DNA of 64,000 bases from NCBI GenBank assembly GCA_945910005.1, contig CAMDTW010000312.1, positions 1 through 64,000 on the forward strand, given 5' to 3'. Positions 19,967 through 30,534 of this stretch are shown one piece after another. Both the position numbers and the translations under genes were made by a program. The notes under the pieces are model-generated. The model made no database searches. It saw nothing but the letters and a program-made list of their open reading frames with translations, and had not been told where the DNA came from. This DNA is from Isoperla grammatica (taxonomy: Eukaryota > Arthropoda > Insecta > Plecoptera > Perlodidae). The number at the start of each line of letters is the position of its first letter. Position 1 is the first letter of the stretch.

Positions 19967-20484
19967 GGGCATCATTCCTGTACATTCGGAAACTTAACCC
20001 CGGTGTTAGCCAATAGCCAATCAGGAGTCAGCAATTGAGACGCTGATCGAAGGAAGGCATTGTTGGAAAAACGAGACGAAATAAAAACAATAACAAACAA
20101 AAACAGTCCAATAACCTCAAAATGTCGATAAAATACTCAATAAAACTACATATTTACAGATCTAGGTTCTACATAATGTACTATAAATAACAAAATTGTG
20201 TATAATATTCAATAAACACATAAAGTAACGTATCCATGAAGTGGATAGTCCCAATTAAAGAATTGAAATGTGACATTTGTGAAACTATACACACGGGCAT
20301 TGGCAAAATGGCGGCATTTCCAAGTATTGTTGAGATAACTCTTCTTAACCTTACTATCAGACAGGGTCATATTTGCCTCCGAATTATGCAGGGAAGCCTG
20401 TGTAGGAGTTAACCCCGGGGTCATTTTAACATGGGGTTAGCGAGAGTTAAGAAGAGTTAAAAAAAATGTACAGGAATGAGGCCC
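19967..20484. mobile_element. Harbinger-type MITE, full copy
   Basis: The terminal inverted repeats begin GGGCATCATTCCTGTACATT on the left and, read from the right, GGGCCTCATTCCTGTACATT. They are flanked by a 3-bp duplication CAG. The second copy at 57742-58571 has CTG. A CWG/TWA 3-bp target is known for PIF/Harbinger elements. It has no coding capacity, and its transposase source is not identified. This copy also gives the empty site for the SINE inside the second copy. Confidence 0.65.
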
Positions 20485-20773
20485 CAGAGCGCAGCACTGA
20501 AAAATGCGGTCCACCTGTCAAAATGAAAATCCACTGATCGACAAGGTGGTGTTAGAAAATACTGGCTTTGGTAGACTGTGACTTAGAAATACTAACATCA
20601 ACAAAGCGGTGACTTCTGTGTGTTGCTAGGATACTTGACGTATTTCTTCGTCAGTTGATGGTCAGTTGTCTTTAATGCCGTGATCGTGTTTGACAGAAGC
20701 TAATTTTACGTGAGGGGAAATATGGCGGCGTTTCTTCTATAATATGTGACGCCCGTGTTTGACTGATTTAGTT

Positions 20774-21080
20774 GGTAGATTATTTGGGCTTAACGTCTCA
20801 TATTTTTGCAACGAGGCTAATCGAGACAATGAGTGGGTGATATATGAAGATGAAATAGGGGGCTGTTTGGAGGAAAGGGGCCAATAAGAGGGCGGGGTGG
20901 AAAGGGGAAGGTGGAGGAAAGGGGCTTGGGGTGTGGACTGCACTTCGTCTGACTTCTCCTCCTCGACCAGTCCGGCAAGGGTGGCCCTACCATAAGCATA
21001 CGCTTCCGCCGGCATAGCTCTCGGGATTATCAAAGCACACAAACCTGCCCACCACGATAAGGTAGCAGTCCCTGGGCAGG
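20774..21080 (-). mobile_element. SINE-like retroposon, type A, full length
   Basis: It is flanked by the 10-bp duplication TGATTTAGTT (20764-20773 and 21081-21090). Confidence 0.85.
20935..21080 (-). ncRNA. HDV-like ribozyme candidate
   Basis: 146 nt with P1, P2, L3 and CGAA conserved. Its first nucleotide abuts the target duplication. Confidence 0.55.
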
Positions 21081-21090
21081 TGATTTAGTT

Positions 21091-22266
21091 TGTAATATTA
21101 TTTATGGAACCTTATTACCGATGTCAAGAAACATTGACACTAAAAACATTACAAAGAGATCTTTCAGAGTAGCACAGAGTAGTACACCTGTACATTAAGG
21201 ATACACTAAATTCAGAGAGATAAGGGTAGGTCGTCCGTAGCTGTTAGCTACGGTCTGTAAGCCTTTGTTTTTATTGATGAATTTGTGTTCAAATAATATT
21301 GTTGTATAAATATGAATGTATAAAATCGGAACCTCAGCAGACAATGCATTTAAATTAAAGTTCAAATAAAATAACTGAATTAGGTGCTTCTTGGAACACA
21401 CAGGCAATGTTATATGTCAGCTAGCTAGTGGTTGAAAAGTCGAGAGCTAAAGGCTGTGATAAATCTGAGTAATGTAGCCCTATAATGATTAGGGCCAATA
21501 CTACGTGTTATAACTTATTAATTACATAATACTGTTTATTATATTTTAGGATATTATGCTCGCTACCAAATATTTGTTGTAAATTTTAACTACCTGTCAT
21601 CACGCTCGTTCCCGTTGCAATCCACGTTTGTTAACTTTATTAAAACTGGGTTGTTCTATGCTGCACTCTGGTGAGAAATTTTGACTGCAAGACTTCCATT
21701 CTTGTAACTGAGTGGGTAGACTAGCCTATATAACAAATGTATTGATTTAGTTTTACTTCTTGTTGACTCAGGCTCCACCAAAGTATGTAATGTAGCGTTC
21801 TCCGCTCTCACCCCAGAGGAAGGGTTGGAGGGGGAGGGAGGGACACAGGCCCGAGGAAGCTGCAGACAAAACACGGGGTGGTGTGGCCAGTAGGCAGTGA
21901 ACAGCTGTAGAGGGAGGGTCTACGGTCCTTGGTACGAGAACCTGCTACAGCAGTAATTCAATTAATCTCAAATAGTAATCAATTTTATTAATGTGTAATA
22001 CCAGCAAAGTAATAAACAACCATCAGCAGTTTTAAAAAGTGTTCTAGTTATTACGGTAAAGAGGAAACCCGAAACTTGACAAGTAGTGCAATGAGTGCCA
22101 ATAATTGTAATAATTTCATTATTACCATAGGTAACTGATGTAACCTTATTCTTATTAGTATGCTGTTTGTGAACATGTTACAGCACCCATACAAACAACT
22201 CTGCAAAGACACTTTCAACCCCTGCCATGGCCATCTCTCAAAACAGAGACCGTGGTTCAGTCAACG
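21091..22266. other. Non-coding stretch
   Basis: AT-rich sequence without recognisable genes or repeats. Short open frames have no supporting motif. Confidence 0.4.
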
Positions 22267-22576
22267 ATAGATTGATTGATAGATTAATGGGGCTTAACGT
22301 CTCATATTTTTGAACAATGGCTAATCGAGACGATGAGCGGGTGATACTGAAGATGAGAAAGATGATTATGAAGAAAGAAGCTACATCCGAATCAGATACA
22401 TTGTACGTCGCGAGGGTCGTCATACGGGAGTCCAGCAAAGGAGGGCAGGGCCAAGTAGGAGGAGAAATATTCAGTGGGACAGTGAGGGGGGGGGGGGAGG
22501 GGATAGGGTCTCCTTTTGTCGCCTCTTACGACTAGCAGAGTCACTCTGGGCCTATTCTACCCAGGGCCGAGACGGG
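22267..22576 (-). mobile_element. SINE-like retroposon, type B
   Basis: It has a single head module ending at GACGGG (22576), an internal G-run near 22487, and a GATTGATTGATAGATT tail. No clean target duplication was found. Confidence 0.75.
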
Positions 22577-22599
22577 TCACAACTTCTTCATAGTCAACT

Positions 22600-22993
22600 C
22601 AGTTCAGCCAGCACAGGCTCATCCATCATATCCTCTTTGCAGACATTTTCAACCCGATCCTCTTCGCCGTTAGTTTATTTCCCATCCCGATTTTCCTCAC
22701 CTGCTGTGGCGAACCCCATGAAAGTGCCGTACGAGGCTTCAACATCATTACAGCTGCCAGACAAGTTTCACGCCGTTAAATAACGGAAAAACGAAGAACT
22801 TGCGGATAAGCTGAAGCAATCTTTCCAGCAACTCACCACTTTCATAGGAAACAGGACCCCGGCCTCAGAAGACGGTTGAGATGAAACCACTTTTGGCCAA
22901 CACGTGGGAAGAATAGTGGGGAACAAGCGACGTGCACAGTGCAAACGCCGTGAGATGGAGATTCTCGAGGAATACTTGAGTGATGATGATTAA
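22600..22993 (+). pseudogene. C-terminal remnant of a MADF/BESS-like protein
   Basis: One frame reads VPYEASTSLQLPDKFHA, then RKNEELADKLKQSFQQLTTF and GRIVGNKRRAQCKRREMEIL, ending SDDD-stop at 22993, with two in-frame stops on the way. The K/E-rich amphipathic ending resembles the C-terminal part of MADF-type companions of Harbinger elements. It lies directly upstream of another MADF gene and downstream of a SINE that may have cut it. Assignment is tentative. Confidence 0.35.
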
Positions 22994-23129
22994 AACTAGA
23001 ATTAGATTATGTTCAATATTAAAGTCAGAGTTTTGAAAATTTATTTTTAGAGAGTGGTTGTGTTTAGAGTAGACTCACGTTTGCAGCAAAACGGTTGCTG
23101 GCAAAACGTTCATAATTTAAAACTTAAAA

Positions 23130-24987
23130 ATGTCTGTAGACTTTGCAGAAAAATTAGTGTTGGCGGTAGAAAAGCAAGAAATCCTCTACAATATCTTCCA
23201 CAAACACTACAAAAGTAACGTTTTGCGTGTTCAAGCGTGGAAGGACGTGGCGCAAGAATGCAACAACACAGGTAAGCAAAACGACTAGGCCTAGGGCCCT
23301 ATAAGCCCAGGACGGGTTTGACTAGGCCTAGGCCATTGTGTTTGAAATATAGGAATATTTACATTTCGTCCATGTATGGTACAAATAAAGACAATCAATC
23401 TATCTATCTATATATCTAACTAGGCATATAGGGTAGGCATCCGCATGTAGGCCTATTGCTAAGGCCCCGAGTCTGCCTATTTGATATCCCCGCTAAATCT
23501 AGACCTTTCGTAGACACCATATGGCACAGATAACTAGGCCCTAGCCTAGGGCCTAGTTGTTTTGCGTACTACTTAGTGTAGGCCTAGACCTACTTTTTGC
23601 CTGTGTTGCTAGGCCTAGGCTAGCCTAGACCTAGGGGCCTACGCTATCCATGGCATGGAGGGTTATTAAAAAATAAACCAAGACAGATCTCTGGTATTTT
23701 TTACATCTTATAATATGAAGCCCATCACCAATCTTTATTAATTAGTTTCAGAGTGTTGCAAAAAGTGGAAGAGCCTGCGTAGCAGGTATAAGAACGAGAG
23801 GAAGAAGCCTTGTAGCGGTGCAGCAGGAGGCAAGAAGGCTACTTGGTACCTCACGCCATACTTTGGATTTATAAATCAATAAAAATTGAATTGAATTGAA
23901 TTTATACATTGACGATATGGACGAGTAAGTAAAGGTGTTTTTGCTTAATGAGTAACTAGTTTGTCTGTAGAATAAATGAAATAAGTAAAATTATAGTACA
24001 CCTTTGGCAGCCATAATTACGTGTCAAACCCCTACAGAGGCGTATCCAACAAGTGATTTATACGTATTCAAATATTTACTTGCATGCATGTATTATTTCA
24101 TTGTCAAGATAACGTGTATTAAAAGTTCAAGGCTGCACATTATACAAATTATATATTTTTATCATATCGTATCTTACGTACATTTTTATCATTTGATTCC
24201 AAAACAATATCAAATGTTGAAACTTCATTCATCTCAACAAAGCAAGCTGATGAAGCAACTGCAGACTACAGTTTGATTATTTGGGCTTAACGTCTCATAT
24301 TTTTGCAACTAGGCTAATCAAGACAATGAGTGGGTGATTTATGAAGATGAAATAGGGGGCTGTTTGGAGGAAAGGGGCAAATAGGAGGGCGGGGGTGGAA
24401 AGGGGAAGGTGGAGGAAAGGACAGTGTTGGCGATTTGTCTCAGAACCAATTTGAAACGTCGGATATCTTGGTAGATTCAATGATGTTCATTGAAAATGAA
24501 GAAAGTATGTATTTGCACCATTAATTTGTAAAATACTGTGATTAATTCTATATCAATAAATGTTAAATGTGCTTGTCTTTCTGGTTATAGCCTTGGATTC
24601 GTCGGGCTAGACATTTTCCCTGCCAGCAATAGCCACCCCGTCTACAAGTAGGTCTATACCTAGAGGAGTCAGCAGCAGTTTCTCCAGTAAGTATTTAACT
24701 CACAAGAGCACAAAGGGTCATGATCACCATACATCAGCGATAAACTAAATGAATTTTATGCCTACCGTTAAATATGTACCTAGCACAAATGAACATTTAT
24801 TTATTTCAGAACCTGAAAAAAAAATAAACAGAGCCTCGTAGAATCGGTTTTAAAAACGATGGGGGAAGAGCCTCCTCCCATGGACGAGCTCGACCACTAT
24901 TGCCACAGTCTGGCAATAGACATGAGAGCCCTCATCCGAAGGGACCAAGCGTACATGGAAGTACAGCATACAAAAGCTTTTGTTTGA
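23130..24987 (+). pseudogene. MADF-domain gene, Harbinger companion, decayed
   Basis: The probable DNA-binding partner of the Harbinger transposase encoded on the opposite strand. Exon 1 (23130-23271) starts at an ATG and reads KLVLAVEKQEILYNIFHKHY, then AWKDVAQECNN. Exon 2 (23752-23882) continues in phase with CCKKWKSLRSRYKNERKK and TWYLTPYFGF. Together these make a MADF (Myb-like) domain. Later exons: around 24230-24504 (FETSDILVDSMMFIENEE), 24591-24687, and 24812-24987 (PPPMDELDHYCHSLAIDMRA). Defects: a stop after FGFINQ next to an ATTGA short repeat, a SINE in exon 3, a TAG in exon 4 and a frame problem in an A-run in the last exon. The paired-gene layout is typical of animal Harbinger elements (family knowledge). 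Confidence 0.6.
24273..24420 (-). mobile_element. SINE-like retroposon, type A, 5'-truncated
   Basis: Only the tail and middle remain, and head A is missing. The 5-bp duplication ACAGT flanks it (24268-24272 and 24421-24425). Removing the element and one duplication restores an uninterrupted MADF-gene reading frame across the site. Confidence 0.8.
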
Positions 24988-25078
24988 GTTACAATACAAG
25001 GAATAAAAAACCATGGCATCTGTGATCTTTGTTTTATTAACAACACAATACAGTAAGTCAATGAGAGACCAAACCTAA

Positions 25079-26721
25079 TTAATGTTCTTCATTTACACCT
25101 ATTTGGTTCCACTGCCAATCAACTGCACCAATGTCCATGAAATATGTCTTTAATTGATCTCGCATTTCTATAGCAGATCTTGGTGCATTGTTTCCTCCCA
25201 CGCGAGTAACACTTGCAAGGCCTGGTGCTTCATTTCTCCAACGCCCTGGAACTATCCTGCCATTTTGATCATCAACATCAACAAAGCCGGGGGGGGGGGG
25301 GGGCAATATCTTCGGTTACGACAAGTTGGCTTTAGTTCGTGAGTTTGGACCCAGTTATGGAAACAGACCGCAGCCTGTATGATACCAACAATAGTTTCTC
25401 TCTTTCCCAATATTGGCCTTCTAAAAATTCGCCAACGTGCTGAAAGAATGCCAAAGGCATTTTCGATTACACGCCTGGCACGTGATAGCCGGTAGTTGAA
25501 GATTGCTTTTGGGACTTCTAATCCAGTTTTGTCTCCCGGGTAAGGTTGCATGTTGAACATTGCAATGCTGCATAGGCAACAAAGCAATGAGGAACCATTA
25601 GGTTTGTTCCGGGCAACACAGCTGGTTCTGGTAAGTTTAACCTTTCATTGCGGAGAGCTTTGCCAAAAGCTGAATTACTAGACACTCCTCTATCACTTTG
25701 TCGCCCAGAAGCTCCAATATCGACGATGGTAAAAACGAAGTTTGAATCACAAACTGCTAGCAAAATGAGGAATGACTCCGTTTGTAATTGTAGTAGGCTG
25801 ACCCACTATTTGGTAGAGCCTGGAAAAATGTGCAAAAACAATGGGATTGCTTTATAAGGTAATAACTGAAGTGAACAGCAATAAAATAAAATTTACTCAC
25901 AAGTAATTTTACTACAAACAACTAAGCAAGAGTTGTATCTTTTACCTGCATTGTCACGTCTTTTCCGTCCATCGCACCTACACAGTTCGGAAAGTTCCAC
26001 TGACGAATAAAACCCTCCGAAACCTTCTTCCAGTTTTCCACTGAAGGCTTCATGAAAACGTCGTCTCTTAGTACATTCCAAAGTTCCTTACACGTTTCGC
26101 GAATTACATTTCCAACAGTTGTATCTCCTACTCAATATGCAAGTGACATTGTTCTTATGCTGTCTCCCGTAGCTAAATACCTGGAATAACGTTCAGCAAG
26201 TTAGAAAATGCGGCCTAGCTAGGCCTAGGCCTTACAAAGGCGGCACCATGTCAATGTAGAGCATACAAAAGTACCACCGATAGGCCTAGGCCTACATAAC
26301 AATAAATTTTACAATAAATTGAAACCTTATAGCTACTTAAAAGTATGCCATACTTAGGTCCAGTTTAAATTAATTTTACTAGGTTTATAGCAAAGACATG
26401 CCAATCTTACCGTAGGGTTAAAGACAGCCTATGGCCTGGAGATAACGCCTCTCTCGTAAGTGATGACTTCATCAACCTTGGTCCCACTTTTCGTAACAGT
26501 TCATCAAACATAACAGGAGTCATTCTCATGTAGTTGAAAAACTTGTCAACGTCAGTTAATCGCATCTCTTGCAACAGATTGTGGTAGTCTCCTTGACCCC
26601 TACGCTGTTCAAAAATAGGGTGCACATGCCAACGTTTTGTGCTGTAGTGTCGAGGTAATACCACTGTTAATAATACCAATTGGAGCATTTTCCGCCGCCA
26701 AATCAATCTTCTTCTATCCAT
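25079..26721 (-). pseudogene. Harbinger transposase (DDE_Tnp_4 type), three exons, inactive
   Basis: Minus-strand DDE nuclease of a PIF/Harbinger transposon. Exon 1 (26721-26411) begins at an ATG and contains DVDKFFNYMRMTPVMFDELL. It ends at a GTAAGA donor. Exon 2 (about 26181-25947) has DTTVGNVIRETCKELW and NFPNCVGAMDGKDV, which holds the first catalytic D. Exon 3 (25819-25079) has YYNYKRSHSFILLAV, FTIVDIGASGRQSDRG with the second D, RRVIENAFGILSARWRIF, AAVCFHNW and a WQ-containing end. Damage: an in-frame stop in exon 2, a changed GD-x-AF region near 25600 with a frame shift, and a frame shift in a G/C run at 25289. The MADF gene faces it tail to tail, as expected for one element. Terminal inverted repeats were not found. 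Confidence 0.75.
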
Positions 26722-27271
26722 TGCAAGTGACGTTCTAGGTTATCGCCCGTAACATAAACAGTTCATAAATTCCGCGGGAAATCCACAGATAGCGCATCGG
26801 GCAATCTGGAAGTGAGTGGCTGGCGGGGAGAATCCGCGCCACGCCACGCCACGCCTCGCCACGCCGCGCCGCGCCGAGCACATCCTCGACTGAAATCGCT
26901 GCTTTACTGTTTATGGTAGGCCTAGATGCCTGTCCTCCTATTTATAGTTGTGCTTTGTTTTCAACGTACTAATTAGCATTGTTTTAGTTATAATAATATA
27001 AAAACGCACAAAATGACAAAAATAACATAAAAACGCACAAAATGACAAAAATCACCTCTAACTCTGAAACCTGTACGTGTTATCTGGATAGCCTAGCCTA
27101 GGTCTTAGGTTATAAGTAGGCCTAGCCTATTCCTGATACCTTCTTCCTCTGCGCTTGTTTGTAGCTATAGATAGGCCTAGGCTTAGTAACATAACATAGG
27201 TCAAGAACGTTCATTATGTTGTGTAAATACGAACTAGGCCCTAGCACATTAAAAAGTATCTGTATGATACA
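26722..27271. other. Upstream flank of Harbinger; short repeats
   Basis: It contains a GCCACGCC-rich stretch (26838-26880), a directly repeated TAAAAACGCACAAAATGAC (26999-27050), and AGGCCTAG motifs from 26930 on. No gene recognised. Confidence 0.4.
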
Positions 27272-27283
27272 GCCTAAGCCTAG

Positions 27284-27590
27284 ATTGATTAATGGGGCTT
27301 AACGTCTCTTATTTGTGCAACAATGGCTAGTCGAGACGATGAGCGGGTGATAATGAAGATGAGAAAGATGATGATGAAGAATAAAGCCATATCCGAATCA
27401 GATCCATTGTACGTCGCGTGGGTCGTCATACGGGAGTCCAGCAAGGGAAGGCAGGATCAAGTGGGAGGAGAAATATTCAGTGGGACAGTAGGGGGGGGGG
27501 GGGGGGGGTAAGGGACAGGGTCTCTTTCCGTCGCCTCTTACGACTAGCAGAGTTACTCTGGGCCTATTCTACCCATGGCCCAGACGGGTC
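27284..27590 (-). mobile_element. SINE-like retroposon, type B
   Basis: It is flanked by the 12-bp duplication GCCTAAGCCTAG (27272-27283 and 27591-27602). It has a single head module and an inner G-run. Confidence 0.85.
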
Positions 27591-27664
27591 GCCTAAGCCT
27601 AGGCCTACATTATTACATCTTCTGATGCAAAATACATTTTTAACAATTTGATAATTCCTTTCAG

Positions 27665-27843
27665 TACCAACGTGCCAAACATCTTGGGAAAGACTGCGGG
27701 CCAAGTACAGAGAGAGCGGCGCTCCATGAAAGCTGCGCCAGCCAGTGGGAGTGCCTACACTCCCAAAACAAAAACGGACTTATTTTACGGCCATGAGCTT
27801 TCTAGAGCCATATATTATTGAAAAGAACATAAGTAAAATATAA
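27665..27843 (+). pseudogene. MADF-domain exon remnant
   Basis: After a TTTCAG acceptor, three frames in succession give CQTSWERLRAKYRE, then RRSMKAAPASGSAYTPKTKT and DLFYGHEL, then SFLEPYIIEKNI. Together they follow the second half of a MADF domain (W-x-x-LR, basic stretch, aromatic-FL end). Two frame shifts make it a dead exon. It is probably from a further Harbinger element; no transposase lies beside it. Confidence 0.45.
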
Positions 27844-28086
27844 GTTCAGTCCAGCAACTCGTTCAAAAAGACAACGTTTACGGTTTACCACACGCGCCAC
27901 CATGATTGTAGTAGATTCCCTGATAAATGTCAGTCACATTTAGTACGATAACAGATAACTAGATGGAACTGGATATCGAGTACGTACACGATAGTACGGA
28001 CTTAGCTCGTGTGGTTTACGTAGGTTATCACTGTTTCAAGTTCGTACAACGCACACTCGATAGATGCTAATCGCTCCATGATCATT

Positions 28087-28131
28087 ATACTTACCTGGCG
28101 TAGGGGTTACCGTGATCAACAAGGCGGTGAC
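28087..28131 (+). ncRNA. U1 snRNA-like 5' segment in LINE 5' UTR (copy 1)
   Basis: The 45 nt begin ATACTTACCTGGCGTAGGGG, as U1 snRNA does (family knowledge). They include the 5' splice-site recognition sequence ACTTACCTG. Stem-loop I can form: GTTACCG pairs with CGGTGAC around a TGATCAACAAGG loop. The loop differs from the usual GATCA-x-GAAG U1-70K site at two positions. Similarity to U1 stops after this stem, and LINE-specific sequence follows. Confidence 0.75.
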
Positions 28132-28380
28132 TACTCTGCCATCTAAACTGCCCTCTCGGTTGAAATATATCGATCGAGGTGCCAGTTCCTAACAGCTTTG
28201 GGATTCGCCTGTCTGAGTGGTGCGCACGCAAGATTACTCTCAGACAGGAATCCAACAAGCAGAAGAACAGAAGATTAAGGGGCATCACCCCGTGTCCTAT
28301 TCCTTCAAGTTTTAACTTCTTCCCCTTCCTCCCTTATCCTTCTCCTCCCTTCCTCCCTTCCCCTTTCTCCCCTTATCACC

Positions 28381-28690
28381 AACGGGATTGCGGAAATTCC
28401 CCCGCGATCGTGACGGTGCTGGGTCTTACACCCTCCCTCCCTTCCCTTATCCCGCTCACCAACGCGACCGCGGAAGGGTTCTGTCCCCCGCGCTAGTGGC
28501 GGTGTCGGGTCTTACACCCTCCCTCCCTTCCCTTATCCCGCTCACCAACGCGACCGCGGAAGGGTTCTGCCCCCCGCGCTAGTGGCGGTGTCGGGTCTTA
28601 CACCCTCCCTCCCTTCCCTTATCCCGCTCACCAACGCGACCGCGGAAGGGTTCTGTCCCCCGCGCTAGTGGCGGTGTCGGGTGTTTAACC
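28381..28690 (+). repeat. LINE 5' UTR monomers (~86 bp, about 3.5 copies)
   Basis: Units contain CTTACACCCTCCCTCCCTTC, CAACGCGACCGCGGAAGGG and CGCTAGTGGCGGTGTCGGG. Copies 2 and 3 of the LINE have only one full unit here. They may act as promoter monomers, as in some LINE families (inference). Confidence 0.8.
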
Positions 28691-28743
28691 CTCTCTCTCC
28701 CCCTCCCTCCCCTCCCAGATAGTAAACTATCGCATCCATAACA

Positions 28744-30534
28744 ATGGTTTTCCCGCCGTTTCACCCGAAGGCCACGAACGCCGCTGGTCTTCCCCAATTC
28801 TTGCCTCATAAGAGGTCTACAATTAATAAACCATCGCACCCTGGTACCTCCACCGGGATGCTACCCCCGATAATCCCGCCCCTTATGGCAGCTACCACGT
28901 CCAAGCCACGCACTCCTGAACCACCTCCAGTGTGGACAAAGATCCCATTGAAGGTGAAGGAGCCGCGAAAATTCCGTTACTCCTTCCCCATTATTTCAAC
29001 TGACGCAGGAGTCCCTCCATCAGCTCCACTACCCGTTCAACCAGTCCCAGACAGGCCAGTAACGCCCACCGCAAATAGGTTTCTGGCCCTAGATGTCGAC
29101 TGCGACATCATGTCGGACGACGACAACTCCCTGGTCATAGACTCCGCCGCTGAAAGCGAGATGGAGCTATGCCAGTCTCAACCCTCGACCAGCAAAACGG
29201 TGCGTCCGAAACGTCGCCGGACCCACTCGCTCTCCCCCGACTCAGACGCGTCTTCTGTCCGTTCTACTGCATCCAGGCCACCGAAACTCCATGCACAACG
29301 TGCCACTCCCAGCTCCGGAATCCACAAACCGGTAGCTCAGCATCCCCCAGCCACTCACTCGGACCAAGCAAACCCCGGGACTGCAACTCAGCACTCCTCC
29401 GACTCGAAACCCCCGCCCATCCTCTTATACAATATCGAGAACTATTCCTCTTTGGTCACCCTATTGGCCAAGGCCACCAAAGGGGCATATACCATCTCGG
29501 CCACAGCGGAAGCCTTCCGCATTAAACCCAATCTCCGACAAACCTATGACGAGATTTTCCAATATTTACGGGGCAATAAACTCCTCTTTCACACTTTCCC
29601 GACCGTAGAACAGAGACAGAAACGTCTCGTAATTCGCGGTCTTTCCTCCTCTGTGCCAGTCGAGGACATAAAAATTGATTTGACGGAGCAGGGCGTCAAT
29701 ATCGTTGACCTCCGTCAAATCCTGCATAACGGCGACTCTCCGGCCACTCGTCGACCCATGCCCTTGTTTGTTGCCACCGTCTCTCTCTTTGACACCGGCG
29801 TCCCCCTTCATACAGTCACCATCATCTGCCACCACAAAGTGACATTTGAACGTTACCGTGGCCAATCAGGTCCGCGGCAATGCTTCAATTGCCAACAATT
29901 TGGCCATTCATCGGCCTTCTGCCATCTTCCGCCGGCGTGCTTTAAATGCGCCCAGGCCCACAAGTCAGCGCATTGCCCCAAATCCCCCGACTCACCCGCC
30001 ACTTGCGTCAACTGCAAACAAGACCACCCAGCCTCGTACCGGAAATGCAAGGCATATCTTGATGCATGTGATGCCCGAGCACAGAGCAACCAAAACCAGC
30101 CAGGCCGTTCGGTAACAAACCGCCGCCAAAAGCAACCACCTCCTCCGCCTGCAGCTTCCCAACAGCGTGCTAGCTTCCCCACAGCCACCTTCAGTGCCAA
30201 ATTTCCCCCACTAGTCTCGTACGCGCAAGCTGTCCAGGCCTCGACACCACAACAGACTCCACCTGACCTAACTGATGTACCACACACCAGTCCGTCACAG
30301 TCTTCTCAACCCCATGGCCCAGTTCCCGCCCCACGGCGTCCACGTGGCCATGTACCACCTTCACAACCGCCGCCTCCACTGCTGCCGCCTCCACTTGCTC
30401 CCCAAGGTCGTAACCCGGCCTGGAATATCATCGGCCAAATAGCCGATGCCCTCATCGCCTATTCCAGCGACCCCATTTTTTCAACCCTAGCTACCCTTCT
30501 TAAAACACTCATCCCTGCACCCAACAATGGCTAA
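28744..30534 (+). CDS. LINE ORF1 protein (Jockey gag-like), 596 aa
   Basis: RNA-binding protein of the LINE ribonucleoprotein. The N-terminal ~230 residues are proline/serine-rich and disordered-looking, with a basic patch (RPKRRRTHSLSPDSD). A PRE_C2HC-type domain follows at about 235-370 (LYNIENYSSLVTLLAKATKG, KRLVIRGLSSSVPVEDIK, HHKVTFERYRG). Then come three zinc knuckles: CFNCQQFGHSSAFC, CFKCAQAHKSAHC and CVNCKQDHPASYRKC. The C-terminus is proline-rich. PRE_C2HC plus three knuckles is the hallmark of Jockey-clade ORF1. The start ATG lies just after the C/T-rich 5' UTR. The stop overlaps the ORF2 start by 8 nt, which suggests ORF2 translation by re-initiation. Confidence 0.85.
   Translation: MVFPPFHPKATNAAGLPQFLPHKRSTINKPSHPGTSTGMLPPIIPPLMAATTSKPRTPEPPPVWTKIPLKVKEPRKFRYSFPIISTDAGVPPSAPLPVQPVPDRPVTPTANRFLALDVDCDIMSDDDNSLVIDSAAESEMELCQSQPSTSKTVRPKRRRTHSLSPDSDASSVRSTASRPPKLHAQRATPSSGIHKPVAQHPPATHSDQANPGTATQHSSDSKPPPILLYNIENYSSLVTLLAKATKGAYTISATAEAFRIKPNLRQTYDEIFQYLRGNKLLFHTFPTVEQRQKRLVIRGLSSSVPVEDIKIDLTEQGVNIVDLRQILHNGDSPATRRPMPLFVATVSLFDTGVPLHTVTIICHHKVTFERYRGQSGPRQCFNCQQFGHSSAFCHLPPACFKCAQAHKSAHCPKSPDSPATCVNCKQDHPASYRKCKAYLDACDARAQSNQNQPGRSVTNRRQKQPPPPPAASQQRASFPTATFSAKFPPLVSYAQAVQASTPQQTPPDLTDVPHTSPSQSSQPHGPVPAPRRPRGHVPPSQPPPPLLPPPLAPQGRNPAWNIIGQIADALIAYSSDPIFSTLATLLKTLIPAPNNG

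Noticed and set aside
28087..28131. A real U1 snRNA gene interrupted by the LINE
   Set aside because: The rest of U1 does not appear after the LINE 3' end, and two LINE copies share the same U1-like segment followed by the same LINE sequence.
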